Shown: one piece after another, positions 1 through 8,507 of the stretch
Layout: each line of letters begins with the position of its first letter
How positions within the stretch are numbered: the stretch's first letter is position 1
Assembly (NCBI GenBank): GCA_019417325.1
Contig: DXVO01000023.1
Location: forward strand, 248,001-312,000
From: Parabacteroides sp.
GTDB taxonomy: Bacteria > Bacteroidota > Bacteroidia > Bacteroidales > Tannerellaceae
Length of the DNA: 64,000 bases
Direction of reading: 5' to 3'
The notes under the pieces: model-generated
What the model saw: only the letters and a program-made list of their open reading frames with translations
The model's database searches: none
Told to the model about the DNA's origin: nothing
Translations under genes and position numbers: made by a program

Positions 1-862
1 CAGAAGGTTTTCCGTCTGTCATCGAAATCATGTTATAATCTTGAGAGTCAAATTCTATCATTGCAACATCTTTCAAGCGGAGAACAGAACCGTCCGGCAA
101 CGCTTTAAGAATAATTTCTCCATACTCTTCAGGAGTATTGAACTTTCCTGTATACTGTAATACATATTGCATCTGTTGGGGAATCTTATCTGAACTGATA
201 CCGGTTTTCCCTGGGGCTGCTTCAATATTCTGCCTGCGAATTGCTCGAGTTACATCTTGTGGAGATATTTCATAAGCTGCCAATTGATTAGGGTTCAGCC
301 ATACACGCATTGCATAATCGCGGTTACCCATAATCTTGACAAATCCAACTCCATCAATACGTTTCAATTCCCGCAAAACGTTTATATCAGCAAAATTGTA
401 AACGAATTTCTCTGTATGAGCGGTATCTGTACTTACAATATTCAAGTACATCAACATATTATTAACTTCTTTTTCTGTAACAACTCCTGCCCGGATCACC
501 TCCTCTGGTAATTCATCCAATACCGTCGTTACACGATTTTGAACATTAATTGAAGCAACATCCGGATCTGTACCAACTTTAAAATAGACAGTCGTAAGCA
601 ACAAACCATCATTCGTACAAACAGATGTCATATAAGTCATTCCGGGAACACCATTAATAGCTCGCTCCAACGGAGTAGCTACAGTTTTCGCCATCACGTC
701 TGCATTTGCTCCGGTATAGCGTGCCGTCACAGTAACGGAAGGTGGAACAATATCCGGAAACTGGGTTATAGGAAGTGACGTAATAGCCAGTAATCCCAAC
801 AATGTAATAACAACAGAGATCACTCCTGATAAAATAGGGCGTCTAATAAATATTCCGAACAT
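1..862 (-). CDS. RND efflux transporter permease, N-terminal part (cut by window edge)
   Basis: Inner-membrane pump subunit of the AcrB/HAE-1 family, which would export hydrophobic drugs or bile-like compounds using proton influx. The visible 287 residues begin MFGIFIRRPILSGVISVV, the first transmembrane helix typical of the family, followed by SLPITQFPDIVPPSVTV and the porter-domain motif with GANADVMAKTVATPLE and INGVPGMTYM. The start is the ATG at 860-862, only 5 bases after the stop of the adaptor gene, so the two are translated from one message. The C-terminal three quarters lie outside the window on the left. The family assignment is secure; the substrate is unknown. Confidence 0.95.
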   Translation of the reverse strand, partial: MFGIFIRRPILSGVISVVITLLGLLAITSLPITQFPDIVPPSVTVTARYTGANADVMAKTVATPLERAINGVPGMTYMTSVCTNDGLLLTTVYFKVGTDPDVASINVQNRVTTVLDELPEEVIRAGVVTEKEVNNMLMYLNIVSTDTAHTEKFVYNFADINVLRELKRIDGVGFVKIMGNRDYAMRVWLNPNQLAAYEISPQDVTRAIRRQNIEAAPGKTGISSDKIPQQMQYVLQYTGKFNTPEEYGEIILKALPDGSVLRLKDVAMIEFDSQDYNMISMTDGKPS

Positions 863-867
863 ACTGT

Positions 868-2028
868 TTACTTCTTATTTTCTGTTTCATTTGATGACTC
901 CATTTGCTCACGGAAAGTTTCGCCTTTTACAATTTCAGGCTGAATGATCATTCCGTCATCAACTTTTTGAACTCCTTCATATACAATCAGAATATTGTCC
1001 GGCAAATCCCGTGTTACATAATAAGAGCCATAACGCATCAAAGGCACAAAACTGCGTACATTTATCTTTCCATCCTGTGCTACAGTATAAACATAAGTAA
1101 AGTCCTGTATTTCAAAAGTTGACTGCTGAGGAACCAGTATCACACCCTTTTCTTTCGTTATCATACGAATTTTACCAGTTACTCCATGCCGTAATAATTT
1201 TTCCGGATTAGTAAAACGGGCACGAAAAGCGATAGATCCTGTTCCACGCTCAAAATCGGCTTCAACAGCTTCCAACGCACCTTTGTAAGGGTAAACGGTC
1301 CGATCTGATAAAATAAGCTCAAGACTGTAATATTCAGACTGTTCAACCCCATTCAATTGATTACGTTTATATTCCAGATATTCCTGTTCGTTAATTTTAA
1401 AATAAACGAATATTTCCGAGATATCCGTCAAAGAAGTCAATTTGTCCGAAGGTCTTATTAAACTACCTATTTTAAAAGGTATGCGGTCTACCACACCATC
1501 AAAAGGAGCAACAATAGTAGTATAGGATAAATTCATTTCTGCCCGTTGCAGACGGGAATTAGCTTGCTGGACTTTCAACTCTGCAACATCAGCTTCCGCT
1601 ATTGCCTGTTCTAAACGGATAGCTGAAAATATATCAGCTTCTACTAACCTCTTTACACGGTCAGTTTCCACTTCAGCCATTTTTAATTCAGCCTTTGACT
1701 GTTTATAATTAGCTTGTGCTTCTTTTACTTCCTGGTATAGTTCAACCGATGAAAGCTTAAACAATGCTTGCCCTTTTTTAACAAGCTGTCCTTCATCTAC
1801 AAAAATGGACTCCATAAAGCCCTCTCTTTTAGATTTAATTTCTATAAATTGAACAGCTTGTACATCTGCCACAAAAGAATGGGAAACCTCAACAGTTGTA
1901 GAGTCTAGTTGAATTACCGGTATCGGCAATTTTTTCTCTATTCTTTTCCGTTTTCCACTACATGATGTCGACAAGGATACAATTAGAAAAAATAAGGGTA
2001 AAGTGCCTAAATAGAGCTTATTAATCAT
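868..2028 (-). CDS. RND efflux periplasmic adaptor (membrane fusion) lipoprotein
   Basis: Adaptor that links the inner-membrane RND permease to a TolC-type channel. It has 386 residues, the usual size. Residues 1-23 form a lipoprotein signal ending in a lipobox-like LSTSC, so it is probably anchored to a membrane by lipid. A biotinyl-lipoyl-like half motif follows (FMESIFVDEGQLVKKGQALFKL), then an alpha-hairpin of about 70 residues rich in A, E, K and Q, then the second half motif (IVAPFDGVVDRIPFKIGSL) and beta-barrel and membrane-proximal domains. It is the first gene of a unit with the permease 5 bases downstream. No regulator or outer membrane factor for this pump is visible here. Confidence 0.95.
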   Translation of the reverse strand: MINKLYLGTLPLFFLIVSLSTSCSGKRKRIEKKLPIPVIQLDSTTVEVSHSFVADVQAVQFIEIKSKREGFMESIFVDEGQLVKKGQALFKLSSVELYQEVKEAQANYKQSKAELKMAEVETDRVKRLVEADIFSAIRLEQAIAEADVAELKVQQANSRLQRAEMNLSYTTIVAPFDGVVDRIPFKIGSLIRPSDKLTSLTDISEIFVYFKINEQEYLEYKRNQLNGVEQSEYYSLELILSDRTVYPYKGALEAVEADFERGTGSIAFRARFTNPEKLLRHGVTGKIRMITKEKGVILVPQQSTFEIQDFTYVYTVAQDGKINVRSFVPLMRYGSYYVTRDLPDNILIVYEGVQKVDDGMIIQPEIVKGETFREQMESSNETENKK

Positions 2029-2202
2029 AAAATACTTGAATTCAATTATTTGAGTTAGTTAATTTATTGTATGTTTTTCATCAGTCTTATGTATAGAATA
2101 TTAATACTCCATACATATTTCCTCAAAATTTTAAGCGATAAAGATATACTCTTTTAGCCTATCTTTTAATCAATGGTTAAAGTAGCAAGACTGATATAAG
2201 AT

Positions 2203-2871
2203 TTATTTTTGAAGTGCATCAAGCACAATCTTTTCCATTACCTTATATCCTTCCAATGTCGGATGAACACCATCTTTCGAATATTTTTCAGGTAGTCCGC
2301 CACGTTCGTCAACCATACTGGAATAATAATCCACATAAGTCAACTTATTTTTATCGGCATACTCTTTTATCATTTTATTCAGTTGGGCAATCTTTGGAGC
2401 AGGTTCCAGCCCCGGACGCCATCCGAAATCATAAGCCGGTAATACGGAGCAAAGCAAAACCCGGATATTATGAGCTTTTGCCAGTTCCGCCATAGAAATA
2501 ATATTTCCCAAAATATTTTCCAATGAAATATAACCGGTATTCTGGGCAATATCATTGGTACCGGCAAGAATCACTACTGCTTCCGGCTTCAAATCGATCA
2601 CATCGGCCCGAAAACGTACCAGCATTTGCGAAGAGGTCTGACCACCGATTCCACGTCCCAAAAACTGGTGATCATTAAAGAATTGAGCATCATTACCCCA
2701 CCAGCCTTCGGTAATTGAATTACCCATAAATACAGCTTTAGGAGTTGTTTTTACAGACTTGTTTGCTTCTTCATAACGATTAAACTGAGCCCAATCTTGT
2801 TGTTGGGCTTCAAGGGCGGTTGTTGCCAGCATAAGTAATGTAACCATTAACCCTGACTTTATGTTCATCAT
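2203..2871 (-). CDS. Secreted SGNH/GDSL-type esterase
   Basis: Serine esterase or acetylhydrolase of the SGNH superfamily, close to the platelet-activating-factor acetylhydrolase-like group; in gut Bacteroidales such enzymes often de-acetylate glycans (family knowledge, not shown here). Using the ATG at 2871, a signal peptide covers about residues 1-22. Block I is GNSITEGWW with the nucleophile Ser near residue 52, block II has the Gly in GRGIGGQTS, block III is AGTNDI, and the C-terminal DGVHPT supplies the catalytic Asp and His near 199 and 202. All four blocks are intact. A TTG six bases upstream is open but not needed. The gene is monocistronic with its own -7 element. Confidence 0.92.
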   Translation of the reverse strand: MMNIKSGLMVTLLMLATTALEAQQQDWAQFNRYEEANKSVKTTPKAVFMGNSITEGWWGNDAQFFNDHQFLGRGIGGQTSSQMLVRFRADVIDLKPEAVVILAGTNDIAQNTGYISLENILGNIISMAELAKAHNIRVLLCSVLPAYDFGWRPGLEPAPKIAQLNKMIKEYADKNKLTYVDYYSSMVDERGGLPEKYSKDGVHPTLEGYKVMEKIVLDALQK

Positions 2872-2908
2872 AACCAACTTGTTTTTAAACAGATTTCTTT
2901 AGTGATTG

Positions 2909-2916
2909 CAAATGTA
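2909..2916 (-). promoter_or_regulatory. Bacteroidales -7 promoter element of the SGNH esterase gene
   Basis: On the minus strand these bases read TACATTTG, a match to TAnnTTTG, about 38 bases before the ATG. No convincing -33 TTTG is evident, so this is a pattern match only. Confidence 0.55.
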
Positions 2917-3027
2917 ATTATTTTCATAGTTATTATTAAATTTGTCTTAGAAAATCACTGAAATAAAATCACCCTTAATAGATCTATTACGAAAAATTCT
3001 CTATAGACCAATTTAAAACACATTGTT

Positions 3028-3993
3028 ATGAAAACTTTAGTCAGATTCCCTAAACTGTTAGCCGTAACGCTGGCATTCTTATTTATCGTTGCCGGTATTG
3101 ATGCCCAAACATTTGTTTACAAACCCATTAAAGGATTCTCCGATGATGTAAACAGTCAACTGGAAACATTCTTAGAATCTACTGTACCTATGAAAACCCG
3201 TAAAGTAGCAGTATTCGACTGCGACGGAACACTTTTCGGACAGGTCCCCTATTACCTGGCGGATGAAGCCTTATACGATTATGCTCAAAAAACGTATGCA
3301 GGAAAGAAAGACCAGAAATCAAAAGAAAAAATGGCGATTGTAGACCAACTATTACATGGCAATAATGTCGGTGTCGACTTCGTACAGAACCGTGTCCGTT
3401 TCTTGTCCGGACTAACATCCGATGAAATACAGAAAATAGGTAACGACATGTTTCATGAAAAATACCAGAACAAAATGTATCCGGAAATGAAGCAGTTACT
3501 CGCAAATCTGAAAGAGTATGATTTCGAACTCTGGATTATATCTGCTTCTCCTGAATTATTGTACCAAAGATTCTGTGCCGAGCAATTGGGCATTCCCGAA
3601 GACCGCATCCTGGGTGTCAAATCCTTGGTGACTGCAGAAGGTATCGTCACTGACCAATTGGTCTTCCCTGTATCCCAAGACAATGGTAAAGCAGAAGTTG
3701 TCAATACATTTATTAAAGCCAAACCGCTATTCTCTGCAGGAAACAGCCGCGGTGACATGGAAATGATGAACACCTCCATAGGTCTAAAAATGATTGTAAA
3801 TCCGGACGACCAGAAAGTTGAGAAAGAAATGGACAACAAAACAGTAAAACAATACTGGACAGATGATCCTCGTACCATCATCGTTTATTCAAACGATGTA
3901 CCTGAAGGTAACTACAAATATATTACAAGAGAATGGGGTGTGAAGAGCAACGTAACTAACCCGAAAGAAAGTAAAGTCGTAATCGGTTACTAA
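3028..3993 (+). CDS. Exported HAD-family phosphatase (phosphoserine-phosphatase-like)
   Basis: Phosphohydrolase of the haloacid dehalogenase superfamily, subclass I, with a signal peptide (about residues 1-26), so it acts in the periplasm. Motif I is VAVFDCDGTLFG (nucleophile Asp and acid/base Asp near residues 64 and 66). Motif II is the Ser in LWIISASPELLY, motif III a Lys in DNGKAEVVN, and motif IV is SAGNSRGDMEMM, which keeps one clear Asp. The cap between motifs I and II is helical, as in SerB-like enzymes. The porin gene starts 10 bases after its stop, so the pair probably releases phosphate or another anion from an external substrate and imports it; that role is inferred. The substrate is unknown. 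Confidence 0.85.
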   Translation: MKTLVRFPKLLAVTLAFLFIVAGIDAQTFVYKPIKGFSDDVNSQLETFLESTVPMKTRKVAVFDCDGTLFGQVPYYLADEALYDYAQKTYAGKKDQKSKEKMAIVDQLLHGNNVGVDFVQNRVRFLSGLTSDEIQKIGNDMFHEKYQNKMYPEMKQLLANLKEYDFELWIISASPELLYQRFCAEQLGIPEDRILGVKSLVTAEGIVTDQLVFPVSQDNGKAEVVNTFIKAKPLFSAGNSRGDMEMMNTSIGLKMIVNPDDQKVEKEMDNKTVKQYWTDDPRTIIVYSNDVPEGNYKYITREWGVKSNVTNPKESKVVIGY

Positions 3994-4003
3994 ACAAATC
4001 ATT

Positions 4004-5134
4004 ATGAAAAAAGTCAATTGCATTATTGCCGGGATATTCCTGGCAATAGGGACTTCATTTGCCCAAGAAAAACCGGAAAAGTTCTCCGTTACACCTATCG
4101 GACGCTTTTATCTTGACGGAACTGCATTTTTCAACTCTGACCCTAAATTAGGCAGCGGTGCCACTTTTAGCGATATTCGCCTGGGAATAAAAGGTAAATA
4201 CCAGAAATTCCAGGGAAAGGCAGAGCTCGGATTCTCCAAAAACAAACTCTCATTAAAAGATATTTTTGTTGAATATGACTTCCACCCAAATTCTTTTGTT
4301 CGTGCAGGGCACTTCGGAGAACCTTTCGGTATCGACTATATGGAAAGTTCAGCCAACATTAAATTTATCAGTGCCGGAGCTGTTACGGAGGCTTTTGCCC
4401 CAGGTAGAAAATTAGGTATCGAATACATCGGATGGAAAGGTTGGTTCTGGTATGCCGGAGGTATATTCGGTGATACGCATTTCCAGGAAAAAATCAACTA
4501 TACACAAACAGACGGATATGCCGTTACCGGACGTATTGCATTCAATCCGATTAAAGAACAAGGAGGAATTGTACACTTTGGTGTAGCATCCACTTTCCGC
4601 AGACCAGACCCGGCGAAGGAAGGTAGCATTAGGGATGTTACTTTCGGGGCTACATTAGGTAGTTCTATTAATTCCCAGAAGTTTGTAGAAGCAAAAGTTA
4701 CCGATGCCAGAAATACATTTAAAGTTGCCGGAGAATTTATCGGAGCAATTCATAAATTCAGCTTGCAATCAGAGTTTTTCTACATACAGACGAACAGGTA
4801 TAAAAATTTGCCTAAATACCAGGCACTGGGTACTTATGGACAAATAGGTTTCCTTGCTATCGGCGACGGATACTCATATGCCAATGAATGGGCACGGTTG
4901 AAATTACCAAAACCCGGTTCCTTGGAATTTGTTGCCAGATATTCTTATCTGGACTTGAATGACCAGGAGGCCAATATCTTAGGAGGAAAACAAAAGCAAT
5001 TGTCACTGGCATGCAATTACTATTGGAAGAAATTTATCACCTTACGTTTAAATTATGACCATGCTTGCATCAACGGAGCTAAAGAAAATCAACATTTTAA
5101 TTTTCTTTCAGCACGTGTGCAAGTCTATTTTTAA
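4004..5134 (+). CDS. Porin of the phosphate-selective OprO/OprP type
   Basis: Outer-membrane beta-barrel of 376 residues with a signal peptide (MKKVNCIIAGIFLAIGTSFAQ). The body is a series of alternating amphipathic strands (KLGIEYIGWKGWFWYAGGIFG, FEFVARYSY-like segments), with a C-terminal strand ending in RVQVYF, where the final Phe is the usual insertion signal. The sequence RAGHFGEPFGIDYMESS resembles the conserved N-terminal segment of phosphate-selective porins. It is co-transcribed with the HAD phosphatase upstream (10-base gap) and followed by a strong terminator. Anion preference is inferred from family and context and is not shown by the sequence. Confidence 0.85.
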   Translation: MKKVNCIIAGIFLAIGTSFAQEKPEKFSVTPIGRFYLDGTAFFNSDPKLGSGATFSDIRLGIKGKYQKFQGKAELGFSKNKLSLKDIFVEYDFHPNSFVRAGHFGEPFGIDYMESSANIKFISAGAVTEAFAPGRKLGIEYIGWKGWFWYAGGIFGDTHFQEKINYTQTDGYAVTGRIAFNPIKEQGGIVHFGVASTFRRPDPAKEGSIRDVTFGATLGSSINSQKFVEAKVTDARNTFKVAGEFIGAIHKFSLQSEFFYIQTNRYKNLPKYQALGTYGQIGFLAIGDGYSYANEWARLKLPKPGSLEFVARYSYLDLNDQEANILGGKQKQLSLACNYYWKKFITLRLNYDHACINGAKENQHFNFLSARVQVYF

Positions 5135-5170
5135 TAGTTCAAATAATTAGCACTAATGCCAAAATGGTCC

Positions 5171-5216
5171 GAAGGATACATTCCGCTCCTGAACAGGGTG
5201 GATGTATCCTTCTTTT
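5171..5216 (+). terminator. Rho-independent terminator after the HAD/porin operon
   Basis: A perfect 11-bp stem (5171-5181 with 5202-5212) is followed by a short T run. The next promoter begins within 20 bases, so terminator and promoter abut. Confidence 0.85.
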
Positions 5217-5231
5217 ATGAAAATAAATCCG

Positions 5232-5239
5232 TATCTTTG
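5232..5239 (+). promoter_or_regulatory. -7 promoter element of the queuosine-precursor transporter
   Basis: TATCTTTG matches TAnnTTTG. It would start transcription near 5244, giving a leader of about 76 bases that holds a hairpin (5268-5273 with 5280-5285) and the preQ1-like element. Confidence 0.65.
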
Positions 5240-5285
5240 CGTCCAACAAAAATATTTGACATACTGAGGAAGTGATTCAACTTCC

Positions 5286-5316
5286 CGAGTGCTTGATAAA
5301 CCTCGTAAAAAACAAG
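5286..5316 (+). promoter_or_regulatory. Candidate preQ1-I riboswitch
   Basis: The element has the H-type pseudoknot layout of the preQ1-I class. P1 is CGAG (5286-5289) paired with CTCG (5302-5305). The loop carries a C (5292) where the ligand-pairing C is expected, followed by TTG (5293-5295). An A-rich tail TAAAAAA (5306-5312) leads to CAA (5313-5315), which pairs with TTG as P2. The spacing follows the Bacillus queC aptamer part by part. The start codon is only 5 bases after the element, so ligand binding would hide the translation start. The downstream gene is a YhhQ-type transporter, a known preQ1 regulon member. Covariation was not tested. Confidence 0.75.
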
Positions 5317-5320
5317 AATT

Positions 5321-6007
5321 ATGCAAAAAGAAACAACAGTAACCGTTCCTTTTATGCTGCTGGGTATTTTATTCAATATCTGCCTGGTAGCTTCCAATTT
5401 ATTAGAAACAAAAGTCATACAGATTGGCGGCATCACTGCAACAGCAGGATTAATCGTATTTCCCATTTCATATATCATCAATGACTGTATCGCTGAAGTC
5501 TGGGGATTCAAAAAAGCCCGTTTGATTATCTGGAGTGGATTTGCTTCCAATTTTCTGGTAATCGGGTTCGCCCAACTGGCCGTTATGTTGCCGGCAGCCC
5601 CATTCTGGGAAGGGGAAGAAGGATTCAATTTTGTATTTGGAATGGCACCACGTATTGCCATAGCGAGTCTGATTGCCTTTTTGGTCGGTTCGTTCCTGAA
5701 TGCCTATGTAATGAGTAAAATGAAAGTTGCTTCAAACGGAAAAAATTTCTCATTACGCGCCATTGCCTCTACCCTCGTTGGAGAAAGTGCCGATTCGATG
5801 ATATTTTTCCCGATAGCATTTGCCGGACTTATCCCGGTTAAAGAACTTTTTATTATGATAGGAACACAAGCTGTACTGAAATCATTATATGAAGTCATCA
5901 TTCTACCAATCACCATAAAAGTGGTAAAATATATCAAGAAAATAGACGGTAGTGATGTATATGACGTAGGTACATCATACAATATATTGAAAATAAAAGA
6001 TATTTGA
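5321..6007 (+). CDS. yhhQ: Queuosine precursor transporter, YhhQ/VUT family
   Basis: Integral membrane protein of 228 residues from the COG1738 family, which imports queuine, preQ1 or preQ0 for making the tRNA nucleoside queuosine. Six hydrophobic helices are visible. Family-typical segments are NLLETKVIQIGGITATAGLIVFPISYI, NDCIAEVWGFKKARLIIWSGF and STLVGESADSMIFFPIAF, the last two with charged residues inside helices. The start ATG at 5321 lies directly after the preQ1-like leader, which supports both start and function. A DMT transporter follows after 19 bases and may share the message. Confidence 0.93.
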   Translation: MQKETTVTVPFMLLGILFNICLVASNLLETKVIQIGGITATAGLIVFPISYIINDCIAEVWGFKKARLIIWSGFASNFLVIGFAQLAVMLPAAPFWEGEEGFNFVFGMAPRIAIASLIAFLVGSFLNAYVMSKMKVASNGKNFSLRAIASTLVGESADSMIFFPIAFAGLIPVKELFIMIGTQAVLKSLYEVIILPITIKVVKYIKKIDGSDVYDVGTSYNILKIKDI

Positions 6008-6026
6008 TTTATAAAAGAAACAGTAT

Positions 6027-6950
6027 ATGAACAACATTAAAGGGTTTGCCTATGGTATCATCACTGCGGCAACCTTCGGTTTAATACCCTTATTTACTTT
6101 GCCGTTGATGGCTAAAGGGATGCAGTTCGACTCCATCCTGTTCTACCGTTTCCTGTTTGCCTCCCTGGCCCTAACAATAATCATGACGGTAAAAAAAGAG
6201 TCATTCCGCATAGAAAAGAAGGACATTCCCGTGCTCATTTTACTTGGCTTCTTTTACACAGCTTCAGCGATGTTCCTTTTTTGGGGATATAACTTTATGT
6301 CCGCAGGCATTGCGACAACACTGCACTTTACTTATCCAGTTTTTGTCACGCTGATTATGTTACTGTTCTTCCATGAGAAGACTTCCTGGGTCACTTTGGC
6401 AGCTATCGGTCTGGCCATTTGCGGAGTAGCCCGTCTTTCCATTAGTGAGGGAGATGTGAGTATGAGTGTTATAGGAGTATTCATTGTATTGCTTTCCGCT
6501 ATCGGATATGCCTTATACATCACAACTGTAAATAAATCGAGGGTAAAAGCGATGTCCGGAAGAAAAATGACCTTCTTTGTATTTATCGTAAGTACCTGCA
6601 TGTTCGCCATTAAAGCAAGCACAAACCAAGGTATCCAGCCGATACCGGATGCCCTGTCGCTTATGAACCTGATACTTTTGGCAGTTGTACCAACGGTAAT
6701 TTCCAATATAACACTGGTTCTTGCCGTACAAAATATCGGAGGAACATTAACCTCTGTTCTTGGTGCGATGGAACCGGTTACGGCTGTATGTGTCGGAGTT
6801 TTGATTTTCGGAGAACCTTTTACCATACACCTTGCATTAGGCATTCTGCTAATCATACTGGCGGTAACGATAATTATCCTCTCCAAATCCATACAGAAAA
6901 CGTTGAGGGGAATACGTAGAATTTTATCCCATCGTTTATCCAAAAATTAA
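6027..6950 (+). CDS. EamA/DMT family transporter
   Basis: Drug/metabolite transporter superfamily membrane protein (307 residues) with ten predicted helices arranged as two EamA repeats (about 1-140 and 150-285). Sequence hints are FLFASLALTIIM, FFYTASAMFLFWGYNFMSAGIATTL in repeat one, and GGTLTSVLGAMEPVTAVCVGVLIFGEPFT in repeat two, the usual segment before helix nine. Members export amino acids or other metabolites; the substrate cannot be read from sequence. It lies 19 bases after the queuosine transporter, so co-expression is likely but a shared function is not implied. Confidence 0.9.
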   Translation: MNNIKGFAYGIITAATFGLIPLFTLPLMAKGMQFDSILFYRFLFASLALTIIMTVKKESFRIEKKDIPVLILLGFFYTASAMFLFWGYNFMSAGIATTLHFTYPVFVTLIMLLFFHEKTSWVTLAAIGLAICGVARLSISEGDVSMSVIGVFIVLLSAIGYALYITTVNKSRVKAMSGRKMTFFVFIVSTCMFAIKASTNQGIQPIPDALSLMNLILLAVVPTVISNITLVLAVQNIGGTLTSVLGAMEPVTAVCVGVLIFGEPFTIHLALGILLIILAVTIIILSKSIQKTLRGIRRILSHRLSKN

Positions 6951-7007
6951 ATACATAGACAATCGATAGAAATAAAATACAACTAACGGAACAAGTTAAA
7001 AACCGGT

Positions 7008-7904
7008 TTAAAGAACAACCACCGATATAAACAATACTGATAATATCAAAGCAAACAAAAATACATTGCGTGCCGTATGTGCCAATGTAATATTCAAATC
7101 TTTACCTTCACGGGTAAAAATCTCTTTAGAAGTCATAAACATCAAACCAAACACAATTCCAAAAGCAAACAAAATCCACCAGGATGCTTCTATCAACAAC
7201 GGACATATAAGGATAAAAGCCAATATATTATTTGCTACATAAAAAAAACGTCCGAAACGCTTGCCGAACAATACAATCGTAGTTCGTTTGCCAGCCGCTT
7301 TATCCTGTGCATAATCCCGGTAATTATTGACAACCAATATATTTACAGACAACAATCCTACCGCAATAGATAATAAAAGAGTTAATAAAGAAAAAGACAT
7401 TGTTTGTACATAATAAGTAAAACAAACCGGAATCACCCCATAAAATAGCAAAACACAAATATCTCCCAACCCATTATATGCCAAAGGAAACGGTCCTGCA
7501 GAATAAGCAAGAACGCAGAGGGCTATCGCAACGCCAACAAAAATAAGACGCCAATCTGTAAGACAGACTAAAACCAGTCCGCTCAGGCAAGCTAATCCCA
7601 AAGTTATAAAAGTTCCTGCCAACATTGCTTTCGGAGTAATCCATCCCTGCGCTACTGCCCGTTCAGGTCCCAAACGGTCTTCATTATCTGCACCTTTCTT
7701 ATAATCAAAATAATCATTTGCAAAATTACTGGCTATCTGGGCAAAAACAGCTACCAGAAAACATAAAATAACGATAGATACGGTCAAATATCCATCATAA
7801 TAAGCTAAAGCACATCCTAATAACACAGGACTGACTGATGCTGGCAATGTTTTAGGCCGAGCCGCCTCAAACCAAGCTTGCAAGCGATTTTTTTGATTAC
7901 TCAT
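7008..7904 (-). CDS. menA: 1,4-dihydroxy-2-naphthoate polyprenyltransferase
   Basis: UbiA-family membrane prenyltransferase that attaches the polyprenyl tail to 1,4-dihydroxy-2-naphthoate, giving demethylmenaquinone, the anaerobic quinone of Bacteroidales. It has 298 residues and about nine helices. The first Asp-rich motif is NFANDYFDYKKGADNEDRLG and the second is NNYRDYAQDKAAGKRT; both are needed for Mg-diphosphate binding. ARPKTLPASVSPVLLG at the N-terminus is typical of MenA rather than UbiA or haem A farnesyltransferase. The gene stands alone and is transcribed towards the DMT gene, with its own -7 element upstream. Confidence 0.95.
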   Translation of the reverse strand: MSNQKNRLQAWFEAARPKTLPASVSPVLLGCALAYYDGYLTVSIVILCFLVAVFAQIASNFANDYFDYKKGADNEDRLGPERAVAQGWITPKAMLAGTFITLGLACLSGLVLVCLTDWRLIFVGVAIALCVLAYSAGPFPLAYNGLGDICVLLFYGVIPVCFTYYVQTMSFSLLTLLLSIAVGLLSVNILVVNNYRDYAQDKAAGKRTTIVLFGKRFGRFFYVANNILAFILICPLLIEASWWILFAFGIVFGLMFMTSKEIFTREGKDLNITLAHTARNVFLFALILSVLFISVVVL

Positions 7905-7929
7905 AATTGCATTTTCTTTTTTTCGCCTA

Positions 7930-7937
7930 CAAAAATA
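7930..7937 (-). promoter_or_regulatory. -7 promoter element of menA
   Basis: Minus strand TATTTTTG matches TAnnTTTG, 25 bases before the menA ATG. It lies back to back with the promoter of the gene at 7995. Confidence 0.6.
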
Positions 7938-7982
7938 GAAACAAAAAAAGTTATATGATTGTTGTTTTTATAAGAATTCATA

Positions 7983-7990
7983 TATCTTTG
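7983..7990 (+). promoter_or_regulatory. -7 promoter element set for a leaderless transcript
   Basis: TATCTTTG ends only four bases before the ATG at 7995. If transcription starts 5-7 bases after the element, as in mapped Bacteroidales promoters, the message would begin at or next to the start codon. Confidence 0.55.
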
Positions 7991-7994
7991 CGGC

Positions 7995-8399
7995 ATGAGA
8001 AGTTTTCTATTCATATTAACACTATTGTTCGGCATGTTGCTTTTTATCCCTATTGAGAAAGTAAGCAGCAGTACTGTTGATGGTTTATCCAAGCAGCAGG
8101 AAGCCGTAATGAAAGAAAAAAGCTCATCCGATATAAACCATCATTTGCAAGTATTAAGCAGTGAACTGAAAGGGAGTAATTGTCTTACTCCACGCAGAAT
8201 TGTTCAGCATACTTCAAACACGCTAAATATACGTTTATTCAAATATCAGGAGAAGTTTTCTCAATACTTCCGACTGAAGGGAGAAGATATTCTACAGAAA
8301 GTATCTGAAGAAGTAACGATATGTCAAATAACTAATCTTTCCACCTTGCTTTGCCGTATGGGGTATCATGTCTATGCCCTGCGAAGAATCATTATTTAG
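7995..8399 (+). CDS. Small secreted or membrane-anchored protein, unknown function
   Basis: I do not recognise a family. The 134-residue protein starts with a hydrophobic segment (MRSFLFILTLLFGMLLFIPIEKVSSS) that is a signal peptide or anchor. The rest is polar and helical, with three Cys, and ends in the basic segment LCRMGYHVYALRRIII. A strong -7 element lies directly before the ATG, supporting expression but implying little or no 5-prime leader. If transcription starts later, the Met at 8034 is an alternative start but would spoil the signal sequence. A hairpin follows the stop. It sits between menA (divergent) and two small membrane protein genes. Confidence 0.6.
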   Translation: MRSFLFILTLLFGMLLFIPIEKVSSSTVDGLSKQQEAVMKEKSSSDINHHLQVLSSELKGSNCLTPRRIVQHTSNTLNIRLFKYQEKFSQYFRLKGEDILQKVSEEVTICQITNLSTLLCRMGYHVYALRRIII

Positions 8400-8425
8400 T
8401 TAATTATACATTCATGGTATGTGTT

Positions 8426-8446
8426 ATGGGGATTTTATTCCCATAC
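8426..8446 (+). terminator. Hairpin after the small secreted protein gene
   Basis: TATGGG (8426-8431) pairs with CCCATA (8441-8446), followed by a T-rich stretch (ttTCTTTATT). It is a weak stem and a possible terminator. Confidence 0.5.
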
Positions 8447-8507
8447 ATTTCTTTATTGTGTTTTTCCAATGCAATCAATTTAATAATTAACTAAAAATCA
8501 AAAAGAT

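Noticed and set aside
5215..5661. Minus-strand open frame opposite the queuosine transporter
   Set aside because: It lies antisense to a clear membrane protein gene and over its promoter and leader. The frame is a by-product of that gene's codon use.
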